From contig NZ_JAUHTR010000002.1 in assembly GCF_030418125.1 (NCBI RefSeq), forward strand, positions 124,001 through 188,000: a stretch of 64,000 bases of DNA, read 5' to 3'. The notes below the pieces were generated by a model. It was given only the letters and a program-made list of their open reading frames with translations, was not told the DNA's origin and did no database searches. The DNA is from Fictibacillus fluitans. Lineage in GTDB: Bacteria > Bacillota > Bacilli > Bacillales > Fictibacillaceae. The translations under genes were made by a program, and so were the position numbers. Positions 25,179-32,601 of this stretch are shown here, piece by piece; the first letter of the stretch is position 1; the number at the start of each line of letters is the position of its first letter.

Positions 25179-25544
25179 ATGAATCATTCTGAAATACTGG
25201 AACATTATATTGATGCTACAAATACGCATGATTTTAAAAATGTGAAGAAGTTGCTGCACCCGCACGCTGTGTACTGGTTTTCAGGGAAAAACTGTACAAC
25301 CAGTGAGGAAATTCAGCGTTATTTTGAATCCGCATGGAACACTGTGAAAGAGGAAGTGTATTGGGCATCAAACGTTCAATGGCTTGCTGTCGATCAACAC
25401 GCGGCTACTTGCATCTATACGTATAACTATGAGGGCTATGCAGAAGGCAAATTCGTTCAAGGCAGCGGCAGAGCGACCAATGTGTTTGTTAGAGAAGAAG
25501 AGGGCGAGTGGAAGTTGATTCATGAGCATTTGAGTCATTTTTAG
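25179..25544 (+). CDS. NTF2-like/SnoaL-type protein
   Basis: A 121-aa single-domain cystatin-like protein. An N-terminal helix (EILEHYIDATNTHDFKNVKKLLHPHAVYWF) and a C-terminal pair of strands (GRATNVFVREEEGEWKLIHEHLSHF) match the NTF2-like DUF4440/SnoaL pattern. These domains bind small molecules or act as minor hydrolases and isomerases; function cannot be assigned. It is a single-gene unit with AGGAGG and its own terminator. Confidence 0.8.
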   Translation: MNHSEILEHYIDATNTHDFKNVKKLLHPHAVYWFSGKNCTTSEEIQRYFESAWNTVKEEVYWASNVQWLAVDQHAATCIYTYNYEGYAEGKFVQGSGRATNVFVREEEGEWKLIHEHLSHF

Positions 25545-25556
25545 AATGAACCTGAC

Positions 25557-25590
25557 GAAACCTCCGGGATGCCCGGCAGTTTCTTTTTTT
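25557..25590 (+). terminator. terminator of the NTF2-like gene
   Basis: GAAAC/GTTTC and CGGG/CCCG arms form one interrupted stem followed by eight T residues. Confidence 0.75.
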
Positions 25591-25632
25591 TGCCCGGTGA
25601 GATCTCAAATGATTTTATGGAAAACATTACAA

Positions 25633-25689
25633 TTGACGCTTTTAAAATTTTAATTTAACTTAATAGTTAAGATAACTTAACAGTTTAAG
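25633..25689 (+). promoter_or_regulatory. promoter and tandem operators of the marR-type operon
   Basis: A TTGACG -35 box (25633-25638) is followed by two palindromes, CTTAATAGTTAAG (25659-25671) and CTTAACAGTTTAAG (25676-25689). Both have CTTAA/TTAAG arms and are about 17 bp apart. They lie between promoter and start codon, a classic place for MarR autorepression. Confidence 0.6.
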
Positions 25690-25699
25690 GAGTGAAAAT

Positions 25700-26146
25700 G
25701 TGAATTCTAAAGAACGATTGCTGCAGGCGAAACGGAAATCAGAAGAAATTTCAGCTGTCTTTTTAAAGGAATATCAGGAATTAATGGAGGAGTATGAGCT
25801 GACATCCAAACAATTGAATCTCCTTCAGTTCATTCAGCGAAATAAACAGACAACCATGAATGATATTGCCCGATTTTTAAATGCATCTGCGAGTGCAGCC
25901 AGCCAGGCGATTCGAAAGTTGGAGGGAGAGGGCTATTTGATGCGGGAAGTGAATGTTTCTAACCGCAGAGAAACGTTTGTCTCTCTTGGTGAAAAGGGAA
26001 GGACCCTGCTTTCAGACACGGAAAAAGCGGATGTAAGGATTATCGAAAAGTATTACATGCAGCTGCCTGAAAAGGAAATCGAGGCTTACTGCTGTTTTGT
26101 AGAACAAATGCACCGTCTGGTAAACGGAGTTGAAGAAAGTGAATGA
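25700..26146 (+). CDS. MarR-family transcriptional regulator
   Basis: A 148-aa winged-helix regulator. The MarR domain spans residues 25-125 with a recognition helix (ARFLNASASAASQAIRKLE) and a wing (NVSNRRETFVSL). The start is GTG with AAGGAG upstream; the overlapping ATG is followed by a stop. It heads a three-gene unit with a bactofilin-like protein and a small membrane protein, all overlapping, and probably binds the two palindromes at its own promoter. Confidence 0.9.
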   Translation: MNSKERLLQAKRKSEEISAVFLKEYQELMEEYELTSKQLNLLQFIQRNKQTTMNDIARFLNASASAASQAIRKLEGEGYLMREVNVSNRRETFVSLGEKGRTLLSDTEKADVRIIEKYYMQLPEKEIEAYCCFVEQMHRLVNGVEESE

Positions 26147-26732
26147 TGTGATCATTTTGGGCCAAAAAAAGTACAAAGAAAACGTGATAGCCGAAAAGGT
26201 TAAGGTCGCAGGACACGGATGCTTTCTGAAGGGGCTTCAAGCGGCTAATGCGTATGTATCCGGTGTGTTCACAGTCGGGGGCAAAACAAGCATCAATCAT
26301 CTTAAAAACAGAGGTCACTTTAAATCGAGGGAACTCGAAGCCTTTACTGTAGACTCCAAAGGTTTTATGAAAATAGATGGGCATGCAGCAGTAAACGAAC
26401 AATTTTTCTCCAAGGGGGTTTTAACCATTGGTGGCATGCTGTGTGCGAGGAACATTTCCATAAAAAGTGGAGCACTTAGCAAAAGGGGCTGGGGAAGACG
26501 CTCGAAATGTTATCAGGTAAAGGGAGACACCATTGAAATGGAAGCTGTTGCTGCGGATTCGGTGGAAGGAAATGTGGTGAGGATCGGAGCCCGGTGCGTG
26601 GTTGGGGAATTGCGATATGGAGAACATTGTGAGGTACATCCAACATCCATTGTCAAAAAAGTAACGAAAGCAGGTGGGAACCCATGGCTGAACCTCAACA
26701 ACGTACGCCATTATGGAAAAAGAGTGGAGTAA
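26139..26732 (+). CDS. bactofilin-like polymer-forming protein
   Basis: A 197-aa protein with repeated short beta turns (VAGHGCFLKG, VSGVFTVGG, VDGHAAVNEQF-like, KGVLTIGGMLCAR), the pattern of the right-handed beta-helix of bactofilins (DUF583). Bactofilins form membrane-associated filaments that place envelope enzymes. I chose GTG 26139 because a GGAG site is 9 bases upstream; TTG 26130 is possible. It overlaps the marR-type gene by 8 bp and the following membrane protein gene by 49 bp. Control of a bactofilin by MarR is unusual. Confidence 0.75.
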   Translation: MNDVIILGQKKYKENVIAEKVKVAGHGCFLKGLQAANAYVSGVFTVGGKTSINHLKNRGHFKSRELEAFTVDSKGFMKIDGHAAVNEQFFSKGVLTIGGMLCARNISIKSGALSKRGWGRRSKCYQVKGDTIEMEAVAADSVEGNVVRIGARCVVGELRYGEHCEVHPTSIVKKVTKAGGNPWLNLNNVRHYGKRVE

Positions 26733-26998
26733 CCGCGGCCAGGTCAGTTACCTTGCTGTTTGCCATTCCGGTATTAACCGTTCTGTCTCTAGGATTGGCA
26801 ATCTGTTCTGCAGTAGTGCTGGCCGGAGGGCTATTGAAAACGTTCGGATGGAAAGAACTGCACATGGAAATGCTTCCTGGTATGCATCTGCCCTATTGGC
26901 TCGATCTACCGGTTTCCCTCATTTTTTGCGCTCTCTTTTTAGTACTGTCTTTATGGTCCCGTAAAAAGCTGAAATTCTTTTTGCAATGCACAAAATAA
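26684..26998 (+). CDS. small membrane protein
   Basis: A 104-aa protein with two strong hydrophobic segments (about residues 19-50 and 73-92) and a positively charged C-terminal tail (SRKKLKFF). I do not recognise the family. The ATG has an AGGTGGGA ribosome binding site within the 3' end of the bactofilin-like gene, so the two overlap by 49 bp and are translated together. It may anchor or place the bactofilin filament; this is inferred from position only. Confidence 0.65.
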   Translation: MAEPQQRTPLWKKSGVTAARSVTLLFAIPVLTVLSLGLAICSAVVLAGGLLKTFGWKELHMEMLPGMHLPYWLDLPVSLIFCALFLVLSLWSRKKLKFFLQCTK

Positions 26999-27003
26999 GC
27001 CGG

Positions 27004-27038
27004 AAACTTCTGCTGATTTGCACGGCAGAAGTTTTTTT
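27004..27038 (+). terminator. terminator of the marR-bactofilin operon
   Basis: AAACTTCTGC pairs with GCAGAAGTTT across an 11-base loop, followed by a run of T. Confidence 0.85.
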
Positions 27039-27054
27039 ATGAGGATTCACCGGT

Positions 27055-27258
27055 TTAGCGTTTCTCAACAACGGAAAGATAATGTGCGGTTAATTGATTT
27101 AACAGTTCATCAAGCTCGGTGCTTGTCTTGATGGTCTTCTCACTTCTGAATCCTTCAAGCATCCCGGTTTCAATCATCATTTCTCTTTTCTTTTCGAGTT
27201 CTTTCCATAAGGTCTGGCATTCGAGGCAACTATGACAATGAGGAGGTTCAATTTTCAT
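27055..27258 (-). CDS. Spo0E-like aspartyl-phosphate phosphatase
   Basis: A 67-aa protein with the helical hairpin of the Spo0E family: KELEKKREMMIETG in helix 1 and the diagnostic S-x-E-L-D motif (STELDELLNQLT, about residues 46-57) in helix 2. Spo0E-type proteins remove phosphate from Spo0A and so delay sporulation. An N-terminal extension, HCHSCLECQTLW, carries a CxxC that could bind metal or be redox-active and is not part of the usual family. It is a single gene, 97 bp downstream of the response-regulator gene on the same strand. Confidence 0.7.
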   Translation of the reverse strand: MKIEPPHCHSCLECQTLWKELEKKREMMIETGMLEGFRSEKTIKTSTELDELLNQLTAHYLSVVEKR

Positions 27259-27351
27259 GGTATGTACCCAACTCCAGTGTTTTTACATAAAAATAACTGT
27301 AAAAAATCACTAATCATAGAAACTTAAGTCACCATTAAGTAACAAAGTGTG

Positions 27352-28008
27352 CTATATCAGGTTTTCCTTGCTGGCTTTCTGGATGGCCTCGATGCGGTTT
27401 GCCACGTCGAGCTTCGCGTACAGCTTGGATACGTAGTTTTTTACCGTTCCCACGGATAGATATAATTTATCCGAAATGTCCTGATTGGTCAGGCCGTTGG
27501 CGAGACACTCGAGAATTTCTTTTTCTCTTTTGCTGAGACGATATTTTTCCTGTCTTTCTTCTGCCTGGCTGATGGATTGGTTTTGCACATGCTCCTTAAA
27601 GAGCAGCTTGGCAAGGTCCTGAGTGATCAACGTTCCGACCCGGTGAACCAACTTGATTCCGGCAACAAGGTCTTTCGTGTCGATGGCTTTCAGCAGGTAG
27701 CCATCAGCTCCTGCTTGAAGGGCATTAATGACGTACTCCATCTCTTGGAAGGTCGTCAAAATGATGACCCTGCTCTGTATTCCTTTTTCCTTAATCCTGA
27801 GGGTTGCGTCAATTCCATTCATAATCGGCATATTTATATCCATCAAAACGACATCAGGCTGTGTTTCAGTAATTAAATCGATCGCGGCTTTTCCGTTTTC
27901 GGCGGTGCCCGCAATTTGGATTCCATCTTCTGCTTCTAACACGATGGCCAGGCTTGAACGGATCAATTCCTGATCATCTACAATCATAACGCTAATGTCT
28001 TTGCTCAT
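27352..28008 (-). CDS. NarL/LuxR-family response regulator
   Basis: A 218-aa response regulator. The receiver domain has the acidic pair Asp11-Asp12, phosphoacceptor Asp57 (VVLMDINMP) and the conserved Thr/Lys positions; the C-terminal LuxR-type helix-turn-helix spans about 150-210 ([22 protein letters not shown] and [15 protein letters not shown]). I set the start at ATG 28008, which overlaps the kinase stop by 4 bp; a longer in-frame version lies wholly within the kinase gene. It is the prime candidate to bind the five shared promoter elements described for this window. Confidence 0.93.
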   Translation of the reverse strand: MSKDISVMIVDDQELIRSSLAIVLEAEDGIQIAGTAENGKAAIDLITETQPDVVLMDINMPIMNGIDATLRIKEKGIQSRVIILTTFQEMEYVINALQAGADGYLLKAIDTKDLVAGIKLVHRVGTLITQDLAKLLFKEHVQNQSISQAEERQEKYRLSKREKEILECLANGLTNQDISDKLYLSVGTVKNYVSKLYAKLDVANRIEAIQKASKENLI

Positions 28009-29168
28009 TGTAAATCCTCCAAATGAACGGAACACTCGATCGTGGTTCCTTTTGTGGTATGGGCTGAAATCGTTAACCTTCCCCTTAATGCTTCAATTCT
28101 TTCTTTCATGGAGGTTAATCCGAACCCCATTTCTTTGATTTCCAGTCCAACTCCATTGTCCCGGATTTTCAAAATTAAAGAAAGATCTGTTCGCAGGAGT
28201 TCAACATGAATGGAGGAGGCTCGCCCGTGGCGGATCGCGTTCGTCAATCCTTCCTGCAAAAAGCGGAGATAAACAATTTTCTTTTGGTTGGAAATCGAGA
28301 AGTCCCCCGTCTTAACGCCCAAATGGACATCGACACCTGTTTGTTCCTGAAACTGATGAATGGTGCTTTCCAGTAATTTTTCCAAGGGCTGGTTGAGCTC
28401 GGAGATCGCCATGGCATGAACGATCTTTCTAAAGTCCAGCAGCCCTTCCTTATTATATTTAATCAAGCTCTCCAATCGTTCTTTGGCCATTTCCGGTTTG
28501 CGTTCTATCAGGGAATAGATGGCTTCCATGCCCATAATGGAAGCGGTCATGGAATGGCCTACAATATCATGAAGGTCTTTGGAAATACGGTTTCTCTCTT
28601 CTAATATCGTTAACTTTTCGATTTGCTGAACGTAGTTTTCAAGCTCCTTGTTTCTTTGCTCCACAATGGCAATGAATCGGGATAATTGCATCTTCTGATT
28701 GAGGAACACTCCGAAGACACTGCCGAACACACTGAAAAGAAGCAAATTTAACACCGATCCGAAAAACCGCTCGAACGGATACTGCATAAAGAAAATTAAA
28801 AATAATAGGATCGCTATAAAGAAAATTCCGGTTATCAGGTACTTCCTGTGCCTCATGGCAACGTAGCTCACCACGAGTATGGGGATACTGAGATAGGCAA
28901 TCGATTCCGGATGGATAAGCAGCAGATAGAGCGTCAGTCCTCCGCTCATGAGCATTTCAGAAATGATATAGCCTGCCGGCCGAATATTATTTGGAATGTA
29001 AAACAGCTGCGGAAGAGCAAAAGCTAATAATGACCATGAAAAAATAAGATCGACATGCTTTAGGTAGGGTTCCTCAAAGGAATTGGTCATCGCAATGATA
29101 AAGCTGACAAAACGTAAGCAGACCACAAACCAATCAATCCAAACCCAGTCTTTTCTTGTTCTGTTCAT
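28005..29168 (-). CDS. sensor histidine kinase, DesK/HisKA_3 type
   Basis: A 387-aa membrane kinase. Five or so hydrophobic segments (residues 12-155) are followed by a coiled coil (165-190) and the dimerisation/phosphoacceptor motif [15 protein letters not shown] with His200. The ATPase domain has an N box ([12 protein letters not shown]) and G boxes ([17 protein letters not shown]). There is no large extracellular loop, so it probably senses a membrane-borne signal, as in DesK- and LiaS-like kinases. It is co-transcribed with the response regulator by ATGA overlap. Confidence 0.93.
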   Translation of the reverse strand: MNRTRKDWVWIDWFVVCLRFVSFIIAMTNSFEEPYLKHVDLIFSWSLLAFALPQLFYIPNNIRPAGYIISEMLMSGGLTLYLLLIHPESIAYLSIPILVVSYVAMRHRKYLITGIFFIAILLFLIFFMQYPFERFFGSVLNLLLFSVFGSVFGVFLNQKMQLSRFIAIVEQRNKELENYVQQIEKLTILEERNRISKDLHDIVGHSMTASIMGMEAIYSLIERKPEMAKERLESLIKYNKEGLLDFRKIVHAMAISELNQPLEKLLESTIHQFQEQTGVDVHLGVKTGDFSISNQKKIVYLRFLQEGLTNAIRHGRASSIHVELLRTDLSLILKIRDNGVGLEIKEMGFGLTSMKERIEALRGRLTISAHTTKGTTIECSVHLEDLQ

Positions 29169-29317
29169 AGAACCCTCCTTTTCAAAGGCTCGTTTTTAAG
29201 TATGTCCCAAAGTGCTGTATCTCCATTAATATGACTGGGTAATACCAGGTAATTTTATTGTACAAGACAATGATTGGTTCAGTCTACCTGGGTATAAAGT
29301 TCTATAAGTTACTACAT

Positions 29318-29350
29318 AAAAAAAGACTCTGGCAATGTACGCCAACGTCT
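29318..29350 (-). terminator. terminator of the lipase-like gene
   Basis: Read on the minus strand, AGACGTTGGC and GCCAGAGTCT form a stem with two mismatches and a 7-base loop, followed by seven T residues. It starts at the stop codon of the hydrolase gene. Confidence 0.6.
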
Positions 29351-30719
29351 ATTTCTTAAAGTTTGTATCTAAAAATGCCACCATGCTGCTGCGGACCTTT
29401 TCGTGGAGAGCCTCAGGAGAGGGACCCAATACAGGTGAATAAAGGTATATGTCACTGAAGCTTAAATGTTTGGCATCCTTTATTACCATGTGATCAGTGT
29501 TCTTTTGCAGAGCATGTTCTTCCCGTTTTTTGATTTCATGGGCGTAGTGTTTAAATTGTTCTTTTGACATGTTCATATCATTCAGCTGTTTTTGGGGAGG
29601 CATATCGATATCTTTTTCATGATCAATTGGCTTGGTCGTCACGTAAAGAAATGGTTTGGTCAGCTTGTTGTTTTGAAGTTGGCTTCCAAAAAAGGTGCCG
29701 TCCAGGTTTGCCCCAATTTTTATTCGTGAATCTTTCATAAGGGAATCCGCTGCATTCGCGCCTCCGAATGAGTGGCCGGCCACAGCAATTCGTGTAAGAT
29801 CAAGTTTTTCCTTCAATGGAGTTTGGATGGTTCCGGCCTGAACCTTCTCCAGCTGATCTAAAATAAAGGACGTGTCACGAGACCAAATATTATCAATAAT
29901 TTTGTCCCAGGCATTCAATTGGACGGGGGAAGGAGTTTTCACAAGGGAAGCAGCCCGTCCATCCCCGAGTGTCGTGATCAAAGAATGATACGTATGTTCC
30001 ATGGCAACGACAACATAACCATGACTCGCCATTTCTTCGGCCAGATACGTGTAATTAAATCGGGAAGCAGGAAAGCCGTGCGAGAAAAGAACGACAGGAA
30101 ATTGTCCTGAAGCCGGCTTCGCTTTTAATTCCGAATAGGTGCTCACATTTTCTAAATAAGAAAAAAGGAAGGTTGGGATGTTATATTTTCTTTGCATTTC
30201 ACCGCCGGCAGCGTTCAGTCCGAAGATATAGGGAGCCTTCCTGACAACGCCTTGATTCTGATTGGCAGGATACCAGATCTGCACAGGAAGCTCTCTCGCT
30301 TTCCCTTTTCGTTCGCCGAGTGTTTCAGTTCGGCTCTTGTCACTCCAATACTTTACAACCGTGCCCACCTCATATTTTCCCGCGGCCTTATCCCAGGACA
30401 CCATGGGAACAAGAAGGGGAGGGAGCCAAAGAAGAATCACCCAAAGAACCATACCGGCTATAAAAAATACTCTTGCCGTTTTACCTGGCTTTTTTTCTCT
30501 GTTTTTATTTAAAGGCAGCGATCCCCATGCCAAAAAGAAACATAATACATAAGCGGGAATCATCTGCCACCGGAAAGATTCCACGGCGATCTGCACGAAG
30601 GCCAGCAGAACGGCTCCATAAGAAAGGTACGTCAATCCCCGGCCTCTTCCCCTCGATAAAATAACAAAAATGACGAGCAGACTGGCAGCCGCCAGCAAGA
30701 CTCCCTCCATAATCTTCAT
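29349..30719 (-). CDS. membrane-bound alpha/beta hydrolase, PAF-acetylhydrolase type
   Basis: A 456-aa protein with four N-terminal hydrophobic segments (about residues 1-120) followed by an alpha/beta hydrolase domain related to plasma platelet-activating-factor acetylhydrolase/isoform II. The nucleophile elbow is GHSFGGANA (near residue 310). FSHGFPASRFNYTYLAEEMASHGY-type residues form the oxyanion region near 210, and an AKHLSFSD histidine near 425 completes the triad. It probably hydrolyses short-chain esters or phospholipids at the outer membrane face. The start ATG follows AAAGGAGA; an in-frame start 15 codons upstream has no ribosome binding site. One of the shared promoter elements lies directly upstream. 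Confidence 0.8.
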   Translation of the reverse strand: MKIMEGVLLAAASLLVIFVILSRGRGRGLTYLSYGAVLLAFVQIAVESFRWQMIPAYVLCFFLAWGSLPLNKNREKKPGKTARVFFIAGMVLWVILLWLPPLLVPMVSWDKAAGKYEVGTVVKYWSDKSRTETLGERKGKARELPVQIWYPANQNQGVVRKAPYIFGLNAAGGEMQRKYNIPTFLFSYLENVSTYSELKAKPASGQFPVVLFSHGFPASRFNYTYLAEEMASHGYVVVAMEHTYHSLITTLGDGRAASLVKTPSPVQLNAWDKIIDNIWSRDTSFILDQLEKVQAGTIQTPLKEKLDLTRIAVAGHSFGGANAADSLMKDSRIKIGANLDGTFFGSQLQNNKLTKPFLYVTTKPIDHEKDIDMPPQKQLNDMNMSKEQFKHYAHEIKKREEHALQKNTDHMVIKDAKHLSFSDIYLYSPVLGPSPEALHEKVRSSMVAFLDTNFKK

Positions 30720-30816
30720 ACCGTAGTCTCCTTTTATATAGTAAATTTGCATACCCCCTAACACTATCGTTCCAGTTCGGCGCTCTTAGTAGCATCAGAT
30801 AACATAGGGCATATTT

Positions 30817-30871
30817 ATCTTATAAAGTTTTAGTCATCATTCGATAGTGAAGTTTGTCATTTGCCTGTCAT
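30817..30871 (-). promoter_or_regulatory. shared regulon element, copy D (lipase-like gene promoter)
   Basis: On the minus strand: ATGACA (starts 30871), ATGACA (30860), CACTAT (30849), ATGACT (30837), then TAAGAT (30822) exactly 15 bp after the start of the last ATGAC. Spacings are 11, 11 and 12 bp. The same layout occurs at four other promoters in the window. Confidence 0.65.
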
Positions 30872-30899
30872 ATGAAGGCAGGGGATGGTGTAAAACCAC

Positions 30900-30954
30900 G
30901 TGACTTATTCGTTACTTTCCCCACTTCATTCCCGTGATTTTGGATTGATAAGAT
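30900..30954 (+). promoter_or_regulatory. shared regulon element, copy E (ABC exporter promoter)
   Basis: GTGACT (30900), GTTACT (30911), CACTTC (30922), GTGATT (30934), then TAAGAT (30949) exactly 15 bp after the start of GTGATT. Spacings are 11, 11 and 12 bp, mirroring copy D in the same divergent intergenic region. The hexamers are more diverged than in the other copies. Confidence 0.5.
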
Positions 30955-30984
30955 GGCCATAGAAAGCGAAATGAGGAGGAATTT

Positions 30985-31908
30985 ATGACATACATTATTG
31001 AAACGGCCCACCTCACGAAACAATACGGTGAGAAGCAAGTTGTGTCAGATGTCAGCATGAAAGTGAAAAAAGGTGAGATATACGGTTTTCTCGGGCAAAA
31101 CGGTGCGGGGAAAACGACAATTATGAAGATGATCACCAACCTGGTGAGGCCAACATCAGGAGAGATCCACCTGTTTGGTGAGCGCTTCACGCGTGATTCG
31201 GTTCACGTGATGTCCAAAATCGGAAGCATTATTGAGTACCCAACTTTATACGGTCATCTTACAGCGAAGGAAACACTTCAGCTGCATTGTGATTACATGG
31301 GCTTCCGTGACGACTCATCTATTAACGAGTCGCTCGAGCTCGTTGGACTGCAGGATGCAGGGAAAAAGCGGGTGAGTGCCTTTTCATTAGGGATGAAGCA
31401 AAGGCTCGGCCTTGCCAGGGCAATCGTTACAAAGCCTGAGCTTCTTTTGCTGGATGAACCGATCAATGGCCTTGATCCTGTTGCGATTAAGGATATGAGA
31501 CAAGTGTTTAAAACGCTTCAGAAGCAATATGGCATGACGCTCTTCATCTCAAGCCATATTCTTGGCGAGATCGAACTGATCGCAGATACAGTGGGTATTA
31601 TTCGAAACGGGGCATTGGTAGAGGAGATTACCATGAGTGCTCTGCATGCAAAAAGCTCTGGCAGTATTGTGGTGGAAACCAACAATGCCAACGCAGCAGC
31701 CATCGTCCTTAAAGAACAATTAGCGATTCATGACTTTGAGATCACAAATGAAAAACAACTTCAAATAAAGAACTCGCCGGTATCCGAGCACGAAATTACC
31801 AAAGTGCTCGTCAACCATGATATTCAGGTGAACAGCGTTTATAAATCAGCTTATTCTTTGGAACAATTTTTTATGGAGAAAATGAGCGGAGGTGCTTTGC
31901 ATGTTTAA
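30985..31908 (+). CDS. ABC transporter ATP-binding protein, BcrA type
   Basis: A 307-aa ATPase. Walker A is GQNGAGKTT (about residues 38-46), the signature SLGMKQRL is near 138, and Walker B LLLLDEPINGLDP is near 157, with a C-terminal extension of about 90 residues as in the bacitracin/lantibiotic-immunity exporters. It is the first gene of an operon with an ABC-2 permease and an SLH-anchored serine hydrolase. Such BcrAB-like systems protect the envelope from antimicrobial peptides; the substrate here is unknown. A regulon element lies at its promoter. Confidence 0.92.
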   Translation: MTYIIETAHLTKQYGEKQVVSDVSMKVKKGEIYGFLGQNGAGKTTIMKMITNLVRPTSGEIHLFGERFTRDSVHVMSKIGSIIEYPTLYGHLTAKETLQLHCDYMGFRDDSSINESLELVGLQDAGKKRVSAFSLGMKQRLGLARAIVTKPELLLLDEPINGLDPVAIKDMRQVFKTLQKQYGMTLFISSHILGEIELIADTVGIIRNGALVEEITMSALHAKSSGSIVVETNNANAAAIVLKEQLAIHDFEITNEKQLQIKNSPVSEHEITKVLVNHDIQVNSVYKSAYSLEQFFMEKMSGGALHV

Positions 31909-32575
31909 TTTCATGAAGCTGGAGATGAAAAAGCACCGGTTAAAAGGTTTAATCCGCGGTGTGATCAGTGCCAATATTGTCATTTTAGCGCTCATTACAG
32001 TTATTTTCTTTGCCGAAAAATCCAATCGCGTTATTGCGTTTCCGGATTACACCACGCTATTGGCAGCCATCCATTCTTTCATCCGGCCGACGATGCTGAT
32101 GTTTACAGGAGTATTGCTTGTCCGGCTCATCATTGATGAGGGGAGAAACAAAACGATGTCCCTCATGTTTATGTATCCTGTGACAAGAAGTAAAGTCATG
32201 CTGTACAAGTCTGTTATGGTTTTTGCCTTCGGTTTCCTTACCATTGTTTTGTCGAACGTGATTTGTGGAGCTGTTGTCATTCTTGTAAATCCAGCCGTAG
32301 GATTTGTTTCGGGGCCGTTTGATCTTTCCACGCTGTCAAAGTTTTTCATGCAAGTGCTGATCGATGGCTTGATTATTGGGGGAATGGCTTTGCTTCCGAT
32401 GTATATCGGCATTAGAAAGTTTTCCGTGCCGGCGACCCTTGTAACGACAGCCATCCTGGTCATTCTGTTATTGACCCAGCTTGGCGGCAGCATTCCGGTT
32501 CTTGTTTCTTTAAGCATAATTGGCCTTATCGCTGCTTTTCTGGCTGTTAGAAAAATTAATGTGATGGATATGTAA
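31901..32575 (+). CDS. ABC-2-type transporter permease
   Basis: A 224-aa membrane protein with six spans and the N-terminal NFMKLEMKKHRLKGLIRG motif seen in small ABC-2 permeases that work with BcrA-type ATPases. I chose ATG 31901, following GGAGGT, so it overlaps the ATPase gene by 8 bp. A clear paralogue lies at 52851 without its own ATPase. The two share the N-terminal helix, an (I/V)I(D/E)E-x2-(R/K)NKT motif, a LLPMYIG/LIPMYVG-type motif and the VRxxN C-terminus. Confidence 0.85.
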   Translation: MFNFMKLEMKKHRLKGLIRGVISANIVILALITVIFFAEKSNRVIAFPDYTTLLAAIHSFIRPTMLMFTGVLLVRLIIDEGRNKTMSLMFMYPVTRSKVMLYKSVMVFAFGFLTIVLSNVICGAVVILVNPAVGFVSGPFDLSTLSKFFMQVLIDGLIIGGMALLPMYIGIRKFSVPATLVTTAILVILLLTQLGGSIPVLVSLSIIGLIAAFLAVRKINVMDM

Positions 32576-32601
32576 TGAATAATAAAAGAAGGCTGAACAA
32601 C

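Noticed and set aside
29180-29215. Possible sixth copy of the shared promoter element before the kinase gene (minus strand)
   Set aside because: A CACTTTG block is present, but the flanking ATGAC elements and the -10-like hexamer at 15 bp are missing, so I did not count it.
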